From NCBI RefSeq assembly GCF_014203115.1, contig NZ_JACHIJ010000004.1:372001-436000 (forward strand): a DNA stretch of 64,000 nt, read 5' to 3'. Position 1 is the first letter of the stretch. Each line of letters starts with the position of its first letter. Source of the stretch: Afipia massiliensis (GTDB taxonomy: Bacteria; Pseudomonadota; Alphaproteobacteria; Rhizobiales; Xanthobacteraceae). Under the pieces are notes generated by a model that was given only the letters and a program-made list of their open reading frames with translations, was not told the DNA's origin and ran no database searches. This document shows, piece by piece, positions 36,787 through 44,372 of this stretch. The position numbers and the translations under genes are program-made.

Positions 36787-37647
36787 CTAGGTTTTCGGCT
36801 CCCGCGCCTTGTTCACCGCGTCCGCCAGCAACATTTTCGCCGAACCGGGCTTCAGCGGCTTCTGCTGGCTTTCGTGCGGCGCCCATCCTGACAGCCACAC
36901 AATGTCGAACGTGGCACGGATGCGCCCGTCCGGATCGGAAAAGCGTTCGGCATAGATCTGCGCCATCTTGAGAAACGTGGCGCGGCGCGACGGCGTGCGG
37001 CGGCGTTCGTTGAGGATGTTGGTCGCACCCATGCGCCGCAAATCCTGCATCAGCGCGAACGCGTTGTCGTAACGCACGACGATGCGATCCACATCGGTCA
37101 CCGGCAATGCGAAGCCAGCGCGCTGCAACAGCGCGCCGAGGTCACGCAAATCAGCGAACGGCGCCACGCGCGGCGACACACCGCCTTCCACCTCAGACTC
37201 CGCCGCAGCGAACGACTGCCGCAACTCGGTCAACGTTTCACCGCCGATCATCGCCGCGAGAAACAACCCGTCCGGCTTCAACGCGCGGCGGATTTGCGCC
37301 AGCACGCCCGGCAGATCATTGACGAATTGCAGCGCCAGCGCGGAGACCGCAAGATCGACGGACGCAGGCGCAAGCGCAAGCGGTTCGGTATCGGAAGGCG
37401 GCAGCACCACTTCACGCAACTGCCTGACGCTTCCGGCGAGCGCTGCGCGCACCTGATCCCCGGGCGTGCCGAGATCGATGCCTGCGGAAAATTCGCGAAG
37501 CACCGCCTGCTGGCGCTCGGCCATGTCCTCGGCCACGCGATCGAGCAGAAAGGACGCTGCCCCCTGCCGCAACGCGCGGCTCTGCCGGCCGCGCAATATT
37601 GCGCGATCGAACAGGCGGGGCGGCGTATCGGTCGGAGACGAGGTCAT
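36787..37647 (-). CDS. SAM-dependent methyltransferase-fold protein, NDUFAF5-like
   Basis: A 286-residue class I methyltransferase fold. It begins with FDRAILRGRQSRALRQGAAS and FLLDRVAEDMAERQQ, which match the alphaproteobacterial/mitochondrial NDUFAF5 family. Later segments are SALALQFVNDLPGVLAQIRR and LKPDGLFLAAMIGGETL, then RMGATNILNERRRTP. NDUFAF5 hydroxylates an Arg of a complex I subunit during assembly; the same role here is inferred. Motif I reads GIDLGTPGD instead of the usual D-x-G-C-G-x-G, so SAM binding may differ. Confidence 0.82.
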   Translation of the reverse strand: MTSSPTDTPPRLFDRAILRGRQSRALRQGAASFLLDRVAEDMAERQQAVLREFSAGIDLGTPGDQVRAALAGSVRQLREVVLPPSDTEPLALAPASVDLAVSALALQFVNDLPGVLAQIRRALKPDGLFLAAMIGGETLTELRQSFAAAESEVEGGVSPRVAPFADLRDLGALLQRAGFALPVTDVDRIVVRYDNAFALMQDLRRMGATNILNERRRTPSRRATFLKMAQIYAERFSDPDGRIRATFDIVWLSGWAPHESQQKPLKPGSAKMLLADAVNKAREPKT

Positions 37648-37953
37648 GGCCGTAGGTACGCCCTCAAAGACTATTCTGGCAATTCCTTAAGCACACCCGC
37701 TTGAGTCCGGCGGATGCCTAGAGAGTGATCCCCTTCAATTGAACCGCTTGCTTCGCCGCACGTCCGATTGAACTCCCTCTCCCGTGGGGAGAGGGCTGAG
37801 GTGAGGGCGTAGAATCTATCGTGAGAGCGTACCCCCTCACCCGGATCGCAAGAGCGATCCGACCTCTCCCCACGGGAGAGGTCAACAAAAACTCACCGCT
37901 CCCCGCTTCAATATTCGTGAATTTGACTCTAGTCTTCCGGGACAAGGAAAAAT
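37648..37953. other. Divergent spacer NDUFAF5-like gene / comF
   Basis: This 306-bp spacer contains family A repeat copy 2 and should hold promoters for both divergent genes. No clear boxes are assigned. Confidence 0.5.
37777..37880. repeat. Palindromic repeat, family A, copy 2
   Basis: The outer arms are identical to copy 1 (37777-37794 and 37863-37880). The inner arms (37801-37811, 37830-37840) have one mismatch, and the centre (GCGTAGAATC-ATCGTGAG-GCGTAC) is almost the same as in copy 1. Confidence 0.9.
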
Positions 37954-38775
37954 ATGTCGGGGCTCGATCAGGCATCGTCACATCCTTCAGGCCGGTTGCG
38001 TAAACCGTTTTTTGGCGCGCTCCGGGCCTGCGGCTCTGCCCTCGCCTCGCTGCCGCGCCTTGCCCTCGACATCGCCCTGCCGACGCTCTGCGTATCCTGC
38101 CGCGAGCCGGTCTCAGGCGAAGGCGTCTGTGCGACATGCTGGGCGAAACTGTCGTTCATCGCGCCGCCGTTCTGCGCGCGGCTCGGCATTCCGTTCGTCT
38201 ACGATCCGGGACCGGGTCTCCTGTCGATGCAGGCCATCGCCGATCCGCCGGCCTATCAGCGCGCCCGCGCCGCGGTTCGTTACGACGAGGTGGCGCGAAC
38301 CATGGTCCATGCGCTGAAGTATCAGGACCGTACTGATTTAGCGCCGACCATGGGCCGCTGGATGGCGCGCGCCGGTCAGGAACTTCTCGGCGATGCCGAT
38401 GCGCTGATACCGGTACCGCTGCACTGGCGGCGCGGCTGGAGCCGCCGCTACAACCAGTCCGGCGCGCTGGCGGGAGTGATCGGCAAATCCGCGAATCTGC
38501 CGGTGATCGGCAACGCCCTTCATCGCGTGCGGCCGACGCTGCAGCAGGTCGGCTTGTCGCGATCGGATCGGGCGCTCAATGTGCAGGGCGCGTTCAAGGT
38601 CCCGCCGGAGAACAAATCCACCGTGCAAGGCCGCCGGATCGTGCTGATTGACGACGTTTTGACCTCCGGCGCGACAGTTGACGCCTGCGCACGCGCATTG
38701 TTGCGGGCTAGGGCTGCATCGGTGGATGTGCTGGTGTTCTCGCGGGTTGTGGACACACTTCAGGCCCCCATATAA
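37954..38775 (+). CDS. ComF family protein (double zinc ribbon phosphoribosyltransferase)
   Basis: A 273-residue protein. The N-terminal zinc ribbon is CVSCREPVSGEGVCATCWAKL-like; the C-terminal phosphoribosyltransferase fold has the PRPP motif VLIDDVLTSGAT and the flexible segment LIPVPLHWRRGWSRRYNQS. Members of this family (ComF/GntX) act in DNA uptake or gluconate/nucleotide salvage; here the role is unproven. AAGGA precedes ATG 37954. grxC follows after 52 bp. Confidence 0.9.
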   Translation: MSGLDQASSHPSGRLRKPFFGALRACGSALASLPRLALDIALPTLCVSCREPVSGEGVCATCWAKLSFIAPPFCARLGIPFVYDPGPGLLSMQAIADPPAYQRARAAVRYDEVARTMVHALKYQDRTDLAPTMGRWMARAGQELLGDADALIPVPLHWRRGWSRRYNQSGALAGVIGKSANLPVIGNALHRVRPTLQQVGLSRSDRALNVQGAFKVPPENKSTVQGRRIVLIDDVLTSGATVDACARALLRARAASVDVLVFSRVVDTLQAPI

Positions 38776-38827
38776 TTTAGGTTCTTCCCCGTTCGTTTTG
38801 GGTTCTTCCCATTCGTAAAGGCAAGTC

Positions 38828-39088
38828 ATGGCTGCACTGATCGAGATCTACACGCGCCCCGGATGCGGCTACTGCAGCGCTGCCAAATCGCTGCTGACGC
38901 GCAAGAGCGCCGCCTTTACCGAATTCGATGTCGCGGTCGATCCGAACTGGCGCGCGGAGATGGTCCAGCGCGCGAAGGGCGGCGCGACATTTCCGCAAAT
39001 CTTCATCGACAAGGTGCATGTCGGTGGCTGCGACGATCTCTACGCGCTCGACCGCGAAGGCAGGCTCGATGGCCTGCTCACCAGTTAG
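38828..39088 (+). CDS. grxC: Glutaredoxin 3
   Basis: An 86-residue dithiol glutaredoxin with active site CGYC, the cis-Pro segment GATFPQIFID and the GGCDDLYAL end. It reduces disulfides with glutathione in the cytosol. AAAGG lies upstream of ATG 38828. The nitrilase-family gene follows 11 bp downstream, so the two form an operon with comF. Confidence 0.95.
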   Translation: MAALIEIYTRPGCGYCSAAKSLLTRKSAAFTEFDVAVDPNWRAEMVQRAKGGATFPQIFIDKVHVGGCDDLYALDREGRLDGLLTS

Positions 39089-39099
39089 AAGGTCTCGTC

Positions 39100-39990
39100 A
39101 TGACAGCCAGCATTGAAACCGGCGCTCCCTTCACCGCAGCGATGGTGCAAATGCGCACCGCCATGCTGCCGGAGACGAGCCTCGCCCAGGGCATCGCTCT
39201 GATCCGCGAAGCCAAGGACAAGGGCGCGGACTACGTCCAGACGCCCGAGGTCTCCAACATCATTCAGCAAAACCGCAAGGCGCTGTTTGAGTTGCTCGCC
39301 AGCGAGGAAGACGATCGATCGCTCAAGGCCTATCGCGAACTGGCGCGCGAACTGAAAATCTACCTGCACATCGGTTCGCTCGCGGTGCGCGCCAATCCCG
39401 AGCGCGCGGCCAATCGTTCGTTCCTGATCGCGCCTGATGGCAACATCCTTGCCAGCTACGACAAGATCCACATGTTCGATATCGAACTCGACGGCGGCGA
39501 AAGCTACCGCGAGTCCGCCAACTATCAGCCGGGCGAAACCGCGGTCATCTCCGACCTGCCGTGGGGCCGTATCGGCCTGACGATCTGCTACGACGTGCGC
39601 TTTCCCGCGCTTTACCGTGCGCTCGCCGAAGCCGGCGCCTCCTTCATCACGGTGCCGTCCGCCTTCACGGTCAGGACCGGCGAGGCCCACTGGAGCACCC
39701 TGCTGCGGGCCCGCGCCATCGAGAACGGCTGCTTCATCTTTGCGGCGGCGCAGGCCGGCAAGCACGAAAGCGGCCGCGAGACCTACGGTCATTCGCTGAT
39801 CGTCGATCCATGGGGCGAAATCCTCGCCGAAGGCGGCGTCGAGCCCGGCGTGGTGCTGGCGAAGATTGATCCGGCGAAAGCCCTGGCGGTCCGCAAAAGT
39901 ATTCCCTCCCTGCAGCATGGCCGCCGCTTCGGCCTCTCCGACCCGAAGGCCGGACCGGAGCATCTGCATCTCGTGCGGGGATCGGTATGA
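39100..39990 (+). CDS. Carbon-nitrogen hydrolase (nitrilase superfamily, Nit1-like)
   Basis: A 296-residue amidase-fold enzyme with the catalytic triad Glu (VQTPEVSNI), Lys (SYDKIHMFDIEL) and Cys (GLTICYDVRFP). This matches the Nit branch that hydrolyses deaminated glutathione or omega-amides. The proximity to grxC supports a glutathione-repair role (inference). AAGG lies before ATG 39100; the frame opens upstream only within grxC. The TGA overlaps the ATG of the DUF1178 gene. Confidence 0.9.
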   Translation: MTASIETGAPFTAAMVQMRTAMLPETSLAQGIALIREAKDKGADYVQTPEVSNIIQQNRKALFELLASEEDDRSLKAYRELARELKIYLHIGSLAVRANPERAANRSFLIAPDGNILASYDKIHMFDIELDGGESYRESANYQPGETAVISDLPWGRIGLTICYDVRFPALYRALAEAGASFITVPSAFTVRTGEAHWSTLLRARAIENGCFIFAAAQAGKHESGRETYGHSLIVDPWGEILAEGGVEPGVVLAKIDPAKALAVRKSIPSLQHGRRFGLSDPKAGPEHLHLVRGSV

Positions 39991-40454
39991 TCCGCTATGC
40001 GCTGCGTTGCGACCACGGCCACGCGTTCGAGAGCTGGTTCCAGAGTTCTGCGGCTTACGACAGCCAGCACAAGCGCGGGCTCGTTGCCTGTCCGGCCTGC
40101 GACTCCACCAAGGTCGAAAAAGCGATCATGGCGCCGCGCATCGCGCGCAAGGGCAAATCCAAATCGGCACCGGAGCCCGTGGCGGCCCCCGCCGAGGACA
40201 CGGCATCGACATCGCTGGTGATGGCGCCGCAGGAGCGCGAGCTCCTTTCAAAGCTGAAGGAACTGCGCGACCACGTGCTCAAGAACGCGGACAATGTCGG
40301 CAACAAATTTCCGGATGAAGCCCGCAAGATGCACTACGGCGACATCGAGCACCGCGCAATCTACGGCGAGGCAACCACCGAAGAGGCCCGCGCGTTGATC
40401 GACGAAGGCGTTGAGGTGGCCCCGCTGCCGATTCTGCCGGGCGACAGGAACTAG
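39987..40454 (+). CDS. DUF1178 family protein
   Basis: A 155-residue protein with an N-terminal zinc-ribbon-like pattern: LRCDHGHAFESWFQSS and VACPACDSTKVEKAIMAPRI. A Pro/Ala-rich linker and a helical C-terminal half (KMHYGDIEHRAIYGEAT) follow. The function is unknown. ATGA overlap with the upstream nitrilase gene implies coupling. The stop TAG (40452-40454) shares the CTAG with the stop of the convergent transporter gene. Confidence 0.87.
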   Translation: MIRYALRCDHGHAFESWFQSSAAYDSQHKRGLVACPACDSTKVEKAIMAPRIARKGKSKSAPEPVAAPAEDTASTSLVMAPQERELLSKLKELRDHVLKNADNVGNKFPDEARKMHYGDIEHRAIYGEATTEEARALIDEGVEVAPLPILPGDRN

Positions 40455-41350
40455 CCCGCCACCAGCATCGCAACGCCGATCAGAATCAGCACGATGCCGG
40501 AGATTTCCCGCAGCGATATTGCCTGCTTCATCGAATAATAAGCTACGCCCTGCGCGAACAGCACCTCGATCAGCGCCAGCGTCCGCACATTCGCCGCGGC
40601 GGTCAGCGCGAAAGCGAGAAACCAGAACAATGACGCGAACGATCCGGTGAAGCCCGCGAACATCGACGGCTTCCACACGCGGAAGATCGCGGTCATCGTT
40701 CCGGGCGCACGCACGATCAGCCAGCCCGACAGCACGACGGTCTGCATCAGCAGCGTCGCCACCAGTGTCAGGCTCGCCGCGGTGACGAAACTCACCCCGG
40801 TGACATTGAGGATGGCGCCGCGATAGCCGACCGCCGACAATGCAAAGAACGAGGCCGCCACAAGTCCGAGCACCGTGGGCTTCAGATTGCCGAACCCCTT
40901 CATGCCGCCGGGCCGCAATGCCGTGATCACCACGCCGACGGTGGCAATCAGAATGGCTGCGACCTTCAGCGTCGTGAGATGGTCCGCGAGAAATACAAAG
41001 CCAAAGATCGCCGCCTGGATCGCCTCGGTCTTGAGGTAAGCCGTCGTCACCACGAACGACCGCTCGTTCATGGCCATCAGCATCAGGGCGGTGGCGAGAA
41101 TCTGCGCCATGCCGCCGACAACCAGCCAAGCCCAGAACCCGGTCTCGGGCCACAGCAGCCGATCGCCGGTGGCGGCAAGAATCAGTCCGAGAAAAACCAG
41201 TGAAAACGGAAACCCGAACAGAAAGCGGATATGGGTCGCCCCAAGCGTGCCGAGTTGGGCCGTCAACCCGCGCTGCATGGCGTTGCGCACGACCTGGCCT
41301 GCCGCCGCCAGCAGCGTGAAGGGAATCCAGAGCCAAATCAGCTGGGACAT
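40451..41350 (-). CDS. EamA/DMT-family membrane transporter
   Basis: A 299-residue integral membrane protein with about ten hydrophobic segments and two EamA repeats (first IWLWIPFTLLAAAGQVVRNA, second beginning VLGLVAASFFALSAVGYRG). DMT transporters export metabolites or amino acids; the substrate is unknown. It converges on DUF1178 with overlapping stop codons at 40451-40454. Confidence 0.85.
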   Translation of the reverse strand: MSQLIWLWIPFTLLAAAGQVVRNAMQRGLTAQLGTLGATHIRFLFGFPFSLVFLGLILAATGDRLLWPETGFWAWLVVGGMAQILATALMLMAMNERSFVVTTAYLKTEAIQAAIFGFVFLADHLTTLKVAAILIATVGVVITALRPGGMKGFGNLKPTVLGLVAASFFALSAVGYRGAILNVTGVSFVTAASLTLVATLLMQTVVLSGWLIVRAPGTMTAIFRVWKPSMFAGFTGSFASLFWFLAFALTAAANVRTLALIEVLFAQGVAYYSMKQAISLREISGIVLILIGVAMLVAG

Positions 41351-41452
41351 GATGAAAGACGGGACCAGAGCAGCGGGAGCGCCGCTATTCCACAGGCCCT
41401 GTCACCAGCCTGCGGTCAACCGGCATGATATCATGCCGGCGTTGCGTGTGTC

Positions 41453-42202
41453 CTAGCTCGCCGCTTCGGCGACCAGCATGTAGTTCACATCCATATCGGA
41501 GGAGAGGCTCCAGCGGTCCGCGAGCGGATTGTAGACCACGCCTGCCTGATCGCTGATGGCAAGCTTGTTGCGCTCCAGATGATGCGTCAGTTCCACCGGC
41601 GTGACGAACTTGTCCCACTGATGGGTGCCGCGCGGCAGCCAGCGCAACACGTACTCGGCTCCCACGATCGCCAGCGCGAAGCTCTTCCATGTCCTGTTGA
41701 TGGTCGATGCGACCATCATGCTGGTCGGCTTGAGCAGCGCGGCGCAGCGGTCGAGGAACATCCCGACGTTGGCGACGTGTTCGACCACTTCCATCGCCAG
41801 CACGATGTCGAAGCGCTCGCGCGGGTCCATCTCCTCGATGGTGGTGCAGCGATAGTCGATGCTGAGGTGACCCCGCTCCGCATGAAGTTTGGCGACCGCG
41901 ATGTTGGTGTCCGACGGATCGACGCCGATCACCTGCGCGCCGAGACGCGTCAGCGGCTCGCACAGCAGTCCTGCGCCGCAGCCGATATCGAGGATGCGCA
42001 ATCCCGACAGGCAGTTCAGGCTCTTCGGGTTGCGGTCGAACTTGCGGCACGCCGCGTCGCGGATATAGGCCAGCCGCAGCGGGTTGATCTTGTGCAGCGG
42101 CGCCATCTTGCCCTTCGGGTCCCACCACTGTTCGGACAGTTGCGAGAACCGCGCGACTTCGCCGGGATCGACCGTGGACGCAGATGGAGAATTTGTAGTC
42201 AT
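41453..42202 (-). CDS. ubiG: Ubiquinone biosynthesis O-methyltransferase
   Basis: A 249-residue SAM enzyme: VDPGEVARFSQLSEQWWDPKG at the N-terminus, SAM motif GLRILDIGCGAGLLCEPL, and MVEHV-like VLAMEVVEHVANV. It performs both O-methylations in ubiquinone synthesis at the inner membrane. The family-typical WWD segment is present. It lies downstream of the PH-domain gene on the same strand. Confidence 0.95.
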   Translation of the reverse strand: MTTNSPSASTVDPGEVARFSQLSEQWWDPKGKMAPLHKINPLRLAYIRDAACRKFDRNPKSLNCLSGLRILDIGCGAGLLCEPLTRLGAQVIGVDPSDTNIAVAKLHAERGHLSIDYRCTTIEEMDPRERFDIVLAMEVVEHVANVGMFLDRCAALLKPTSMMVASTINRTWKSFALAIVGAEYVLRWLPRGTHQWDKFVTPVELTHHLERNKLAISDQAGVVYNPLADRWSLSSDMDVNYMLVAEAAS

Positions 42203-42252
42203 ACCGATGGTCTTGTCCGGTTGGCGCCTGTCGGGCCGAAAGAATTTGCGCG

Positions 42253-42708
42253 CTAGCGAGCCGTGATGTGGTTGCGGAATTCGACCGGCGCGCCGATCAT
42301 CTTTATCGTCTTGGTGCCCTCCCCGACACCATTAACGGTGACATCTCCCCACCCAAAAAGCCGGCCCGCAATACTCTGGTTAACATCGACACTTTCGACT
42401 TTATCCAAACTCATCTCAAAGGTCTGGCGCTTGATAAAGCCTTCCTTGTGAACCAGCCGCAGCGAGGTCACGTCCGTTTCCGTCGTCCAGCGCTGGAACC
42501 AGGCCCGGAGCAGCAGAGCGCCGCCCAGAAGCGCTAGAAGAGCGCTCACCGCCAGCAGCGGCAAGATCACCCCGCCGCCCGAGCCGACCAGACAGGCCCC
42601 GGCGACCGCCAGGCAAACCAGACCCGAGACATAGATGATCCCGTGTATCGTGGTGGAATACAGGACCTTCTCGCCCGGCTGCAGGATATCGTCGACATAG
42701 CGGCCCAT
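42253..42708 (-). CDS. PH domain-containing membrane protein (bPH2/DUF304-like)
   Basis: A 151-residue protein. It begins with GRYVDDILQPGEKVLYSTTI, then two hydrophobic segments (about residues 22-70) and a bacterial PH domain with VTSLRLVHKEGFIKRQTFEM, LDKVESVDVNQSI and a WGDVTVNGVGEG strand. The role in membrane or envelope biology is unknown. AGGACGAGA precedes ATG 42708; longer open frames upstream are shadows of the lysC 5' region. ubiG follows on the same strand 50 bp downstream. Confidence 0.82.
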   Translation of the reverse strand: MGRYVDDILQPGEKVLYSTTIHGIIYVSGLVCLAVAGACLVGSGGGVILPLLAVSALLALLGGALLLRAWFQRWTTETDVTSLRLVHKEGFIKRQTFEMSLDKVESVDVNQSIAGRLFGWGDVTVNGVGEGTKTIKMIGAPVEFRNHITAR

Positions 42709-42836
42709 TCTCGTCCTGTGTTGCTTGCTCGCGACCCGATGGGTATGTATAGCCGCCTTTTCGGGGCCGTGCTGCCGTTTTGCACGGAACTGGCTCCTTA
42801 CTGACAACCAGCGTAATCGGGACCGCGCCATTAGCC

Positions 42837-44090
42837 ATGGGTCGCCTTGTAATGAAATTCGGCGGCACGTCCGTCGCCAATATCGACCGCATTCGCAACG
42901 TCGCGCAGCATGTGAAGCGCGAGGTCGATGCCGGTCATGACGTCGCCGTGGTGGTGTCGGCCATGTCCGGCAAAACCAATGAACTGGTGGCCTGGGCGAG
43001 CGAAGCCTCGCCACTGCACGATGCGCGCGAATATGATGCCATCGTCGCCTCGGGTGAGTTGATCACTGCGGGACTGCTCGCCATCGTGCTGCAGTCGCTC
43101 GGCATCCAGGCCCGCTCCTGGCAGGGCTGGCAGATTCCGATCCTGACCAGCGACGCGCATGCGTCCGCGCGCATCACCGGGATCGACGGCAGCGAACTGA
43201 TCAAGCGATTCAAGGAACGCAAGGAAGTTGCCGTCGTCGCCGGCTTCCAGGGCATCCACGAGCCGACGGGTCGCGTGACCACGCTCGGGCGCGGCGGCTC
43301 CGACACGTCAGCCGTTGCGATCGCGGCCGCGATCCGGGCTGACCGCTGCGACATCTACACCGACGTCGATGGCGTCTATACGACCGACCCGCGCGTGGTG
43401 CCGAAAGCGCGGCGACTCGAGAAGGTCGCGTTCGAGGAAATGCTGGAAATGGCGTCGCAAGGCGCCAAGGTGCTTCAGGTCCGCTCTGTGGAACTGGGCA
43501 TGGTTCACAACGTGCCGGTGTTCGTGCGCTCAAGCTTCGACAAGCCGGAAGACATCGACCCCCACGGCACGCCGCCGGGAACGCTGATTTGCAGCGAGGA
43601 GGAAATCATGGAGAGCCAAGTCGTCACCGGTATCGCCTTTTCGAAGGACGAAGCCCAGATCTCCGTGCGCCAGATCGACGACAAGCCCGGCGTGGCTGCG
43701 GCCATCTTCGGCCCGCTGGCCGACGCGAGCATCAATGTCGACATGATCGTGCAGAACGTGTCGGAGGACGGCAAGACCACCGACCTCACCTTCACCGTTC
43801 CAGCCTCTGAATACACCCGCGCCAAGGACACCATCGCCAAGGCCAAGGACAAGATCGGCTACAAGGCGATGGATTCCGCCACAGACGTCGCCAAGGTCTC
43901 GGTGATCGGCATCGGCATGCGAAGCCATGCCGGCGTCGCCGCGCAGGCCTTCAAGGCGCTGTCCGAGCGCAACATCAATATCCGCGCCATCACCACATCC
44001 GAGATCAAGTTCTCGCTGCTGATTGATGCGGCCTATACCGAACTGGCTGTCAGAACGCTGCATACGCTTTACGGGCTGGATCAGGCCTAA
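42837..44090 (+). CDS. lysC: Aspartate kinase
   Basis: A 417-residue enzyme: kinase domain (VMKFGGTSVANIDRI, FQGIHEPTGRVTTLGRGGSD, DVDGVYTTDPRVVPKAR) and two ACT domains at the C-terminus (ISVRQIDDKPGVAA; VSVIGIGMRSHAGVAAQAF). It catalyses the first step of the lysine/threonine/methionine pathway and is probably feedback-inhibited through the ACT domains. It contains a strong internal start at 43608 that would give a separate beta subunit. It heads the lysC-ptsP-prfA-prmC gene line on plus. Confidence 0.97.
   Translation: MGRLVMKFGGTSVANIDRIRNVAQHVKREVDAGHDVAVVVSAMSGKTNELVAWASEASPLHDAREYDAIVASGELITAGLLAIVLQSLGIQARSWQGWQIPILTSDAHASARITGIDGSELIKRFKERKEVAVVAGFQGIHEPTGRVTTLGRGGSDTSAVAIAAAIRADRCDIYTDVDGVYTTDPRVVPKARRLEKVAFEEMLEMASQGAKVLQVRSVELGMVHNVPVFVRSSFDKPEDIDPHGTPPGTLICSEEEIMESQVVTGIAFSKDEAQISVRQIDDKPGVAAAIFGPLADASINVDMIVQNVSEDGKTTDLTFTVPASEYTRAKDTIAKAKDKIGYKAMDSATDVAKVSVIGIGMRSHAGVAAQAFKALSERNINIRAITTSEIKFSLLIDAAYTELAVRTLHTLYGLDQA
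43608..44090 (+). CDS. Probable internally initiated aspartate kinase beta subunit (160 aa, ACT domains)
   Basis: Inside lysC and in frame, ATG 43608 is preceded by a perfect AGGAGG (43597-43602) with 5-nt spacing. Translation would give a 160-residue protein beginning ESQVVTGIAFSKDE, which is the ACT-domain half. Overlapping alpha/beta aspartate kinases are known in Bacillus and Corynebacterium. Whether this site is used here is inference. Confidence 0.6.
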   Translation: MESQVVTGIAFSKDEAQISVRQIDDKPGVAAAIFGPLADASINVDMIVQNVSEDGKTTDLTFTVPASEYTRAKDTIAKAKDKIGYKAMDSATDVAKVSVIGIGMRSHAGVAAQAFKALSERNINIRAITTSEIKFSLLIDAAYTELAVRTLHTLYGLDQA

Positions 44091-44372
44091 ATTCTTTCTA
44101 CGCGGTCCGTCGCCGTGGCTTTATGCCGAGGCCATTTTGCTGGACTGCCTCTCATCTTTGGCAGGTGTTTTGCTTGGCAAAACGCGCCTCAATTCGATAT
44201 AGCCTCAGGACAAGGCACCCGCGCCCGCGCCTCTGGTTCTGGACCGTCAGACACGTCCGGAAGCCGGCCAAGCGGTCTACGCGAGACCTGAAAAGTCGTT
44301 ATTTTACTGCTAGTTAACGCTATCGCAGCCGGTCGCGGGCCGCGCTGGAATTGCGGGTAAGGATGTCAACGG
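44091..44372. other. Spacer between lysC and ptsP
   Basis: A 282-bp spacer with no supported gene. It contains a candidate promoter (TTGGCA 44174-44179, TATAGC 44198-44203, spacer 18 nt). Confidence 0.45.
44174..44203 (+). promoter_or_regulatory. Candidate ptsP promoter
   Basis: TTGGCA and TATAGC separated by 18 nt, about 170 nt upstream of the ptsP start. Pattern match only; the 5' leader would be long. Confidence 0.35.
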
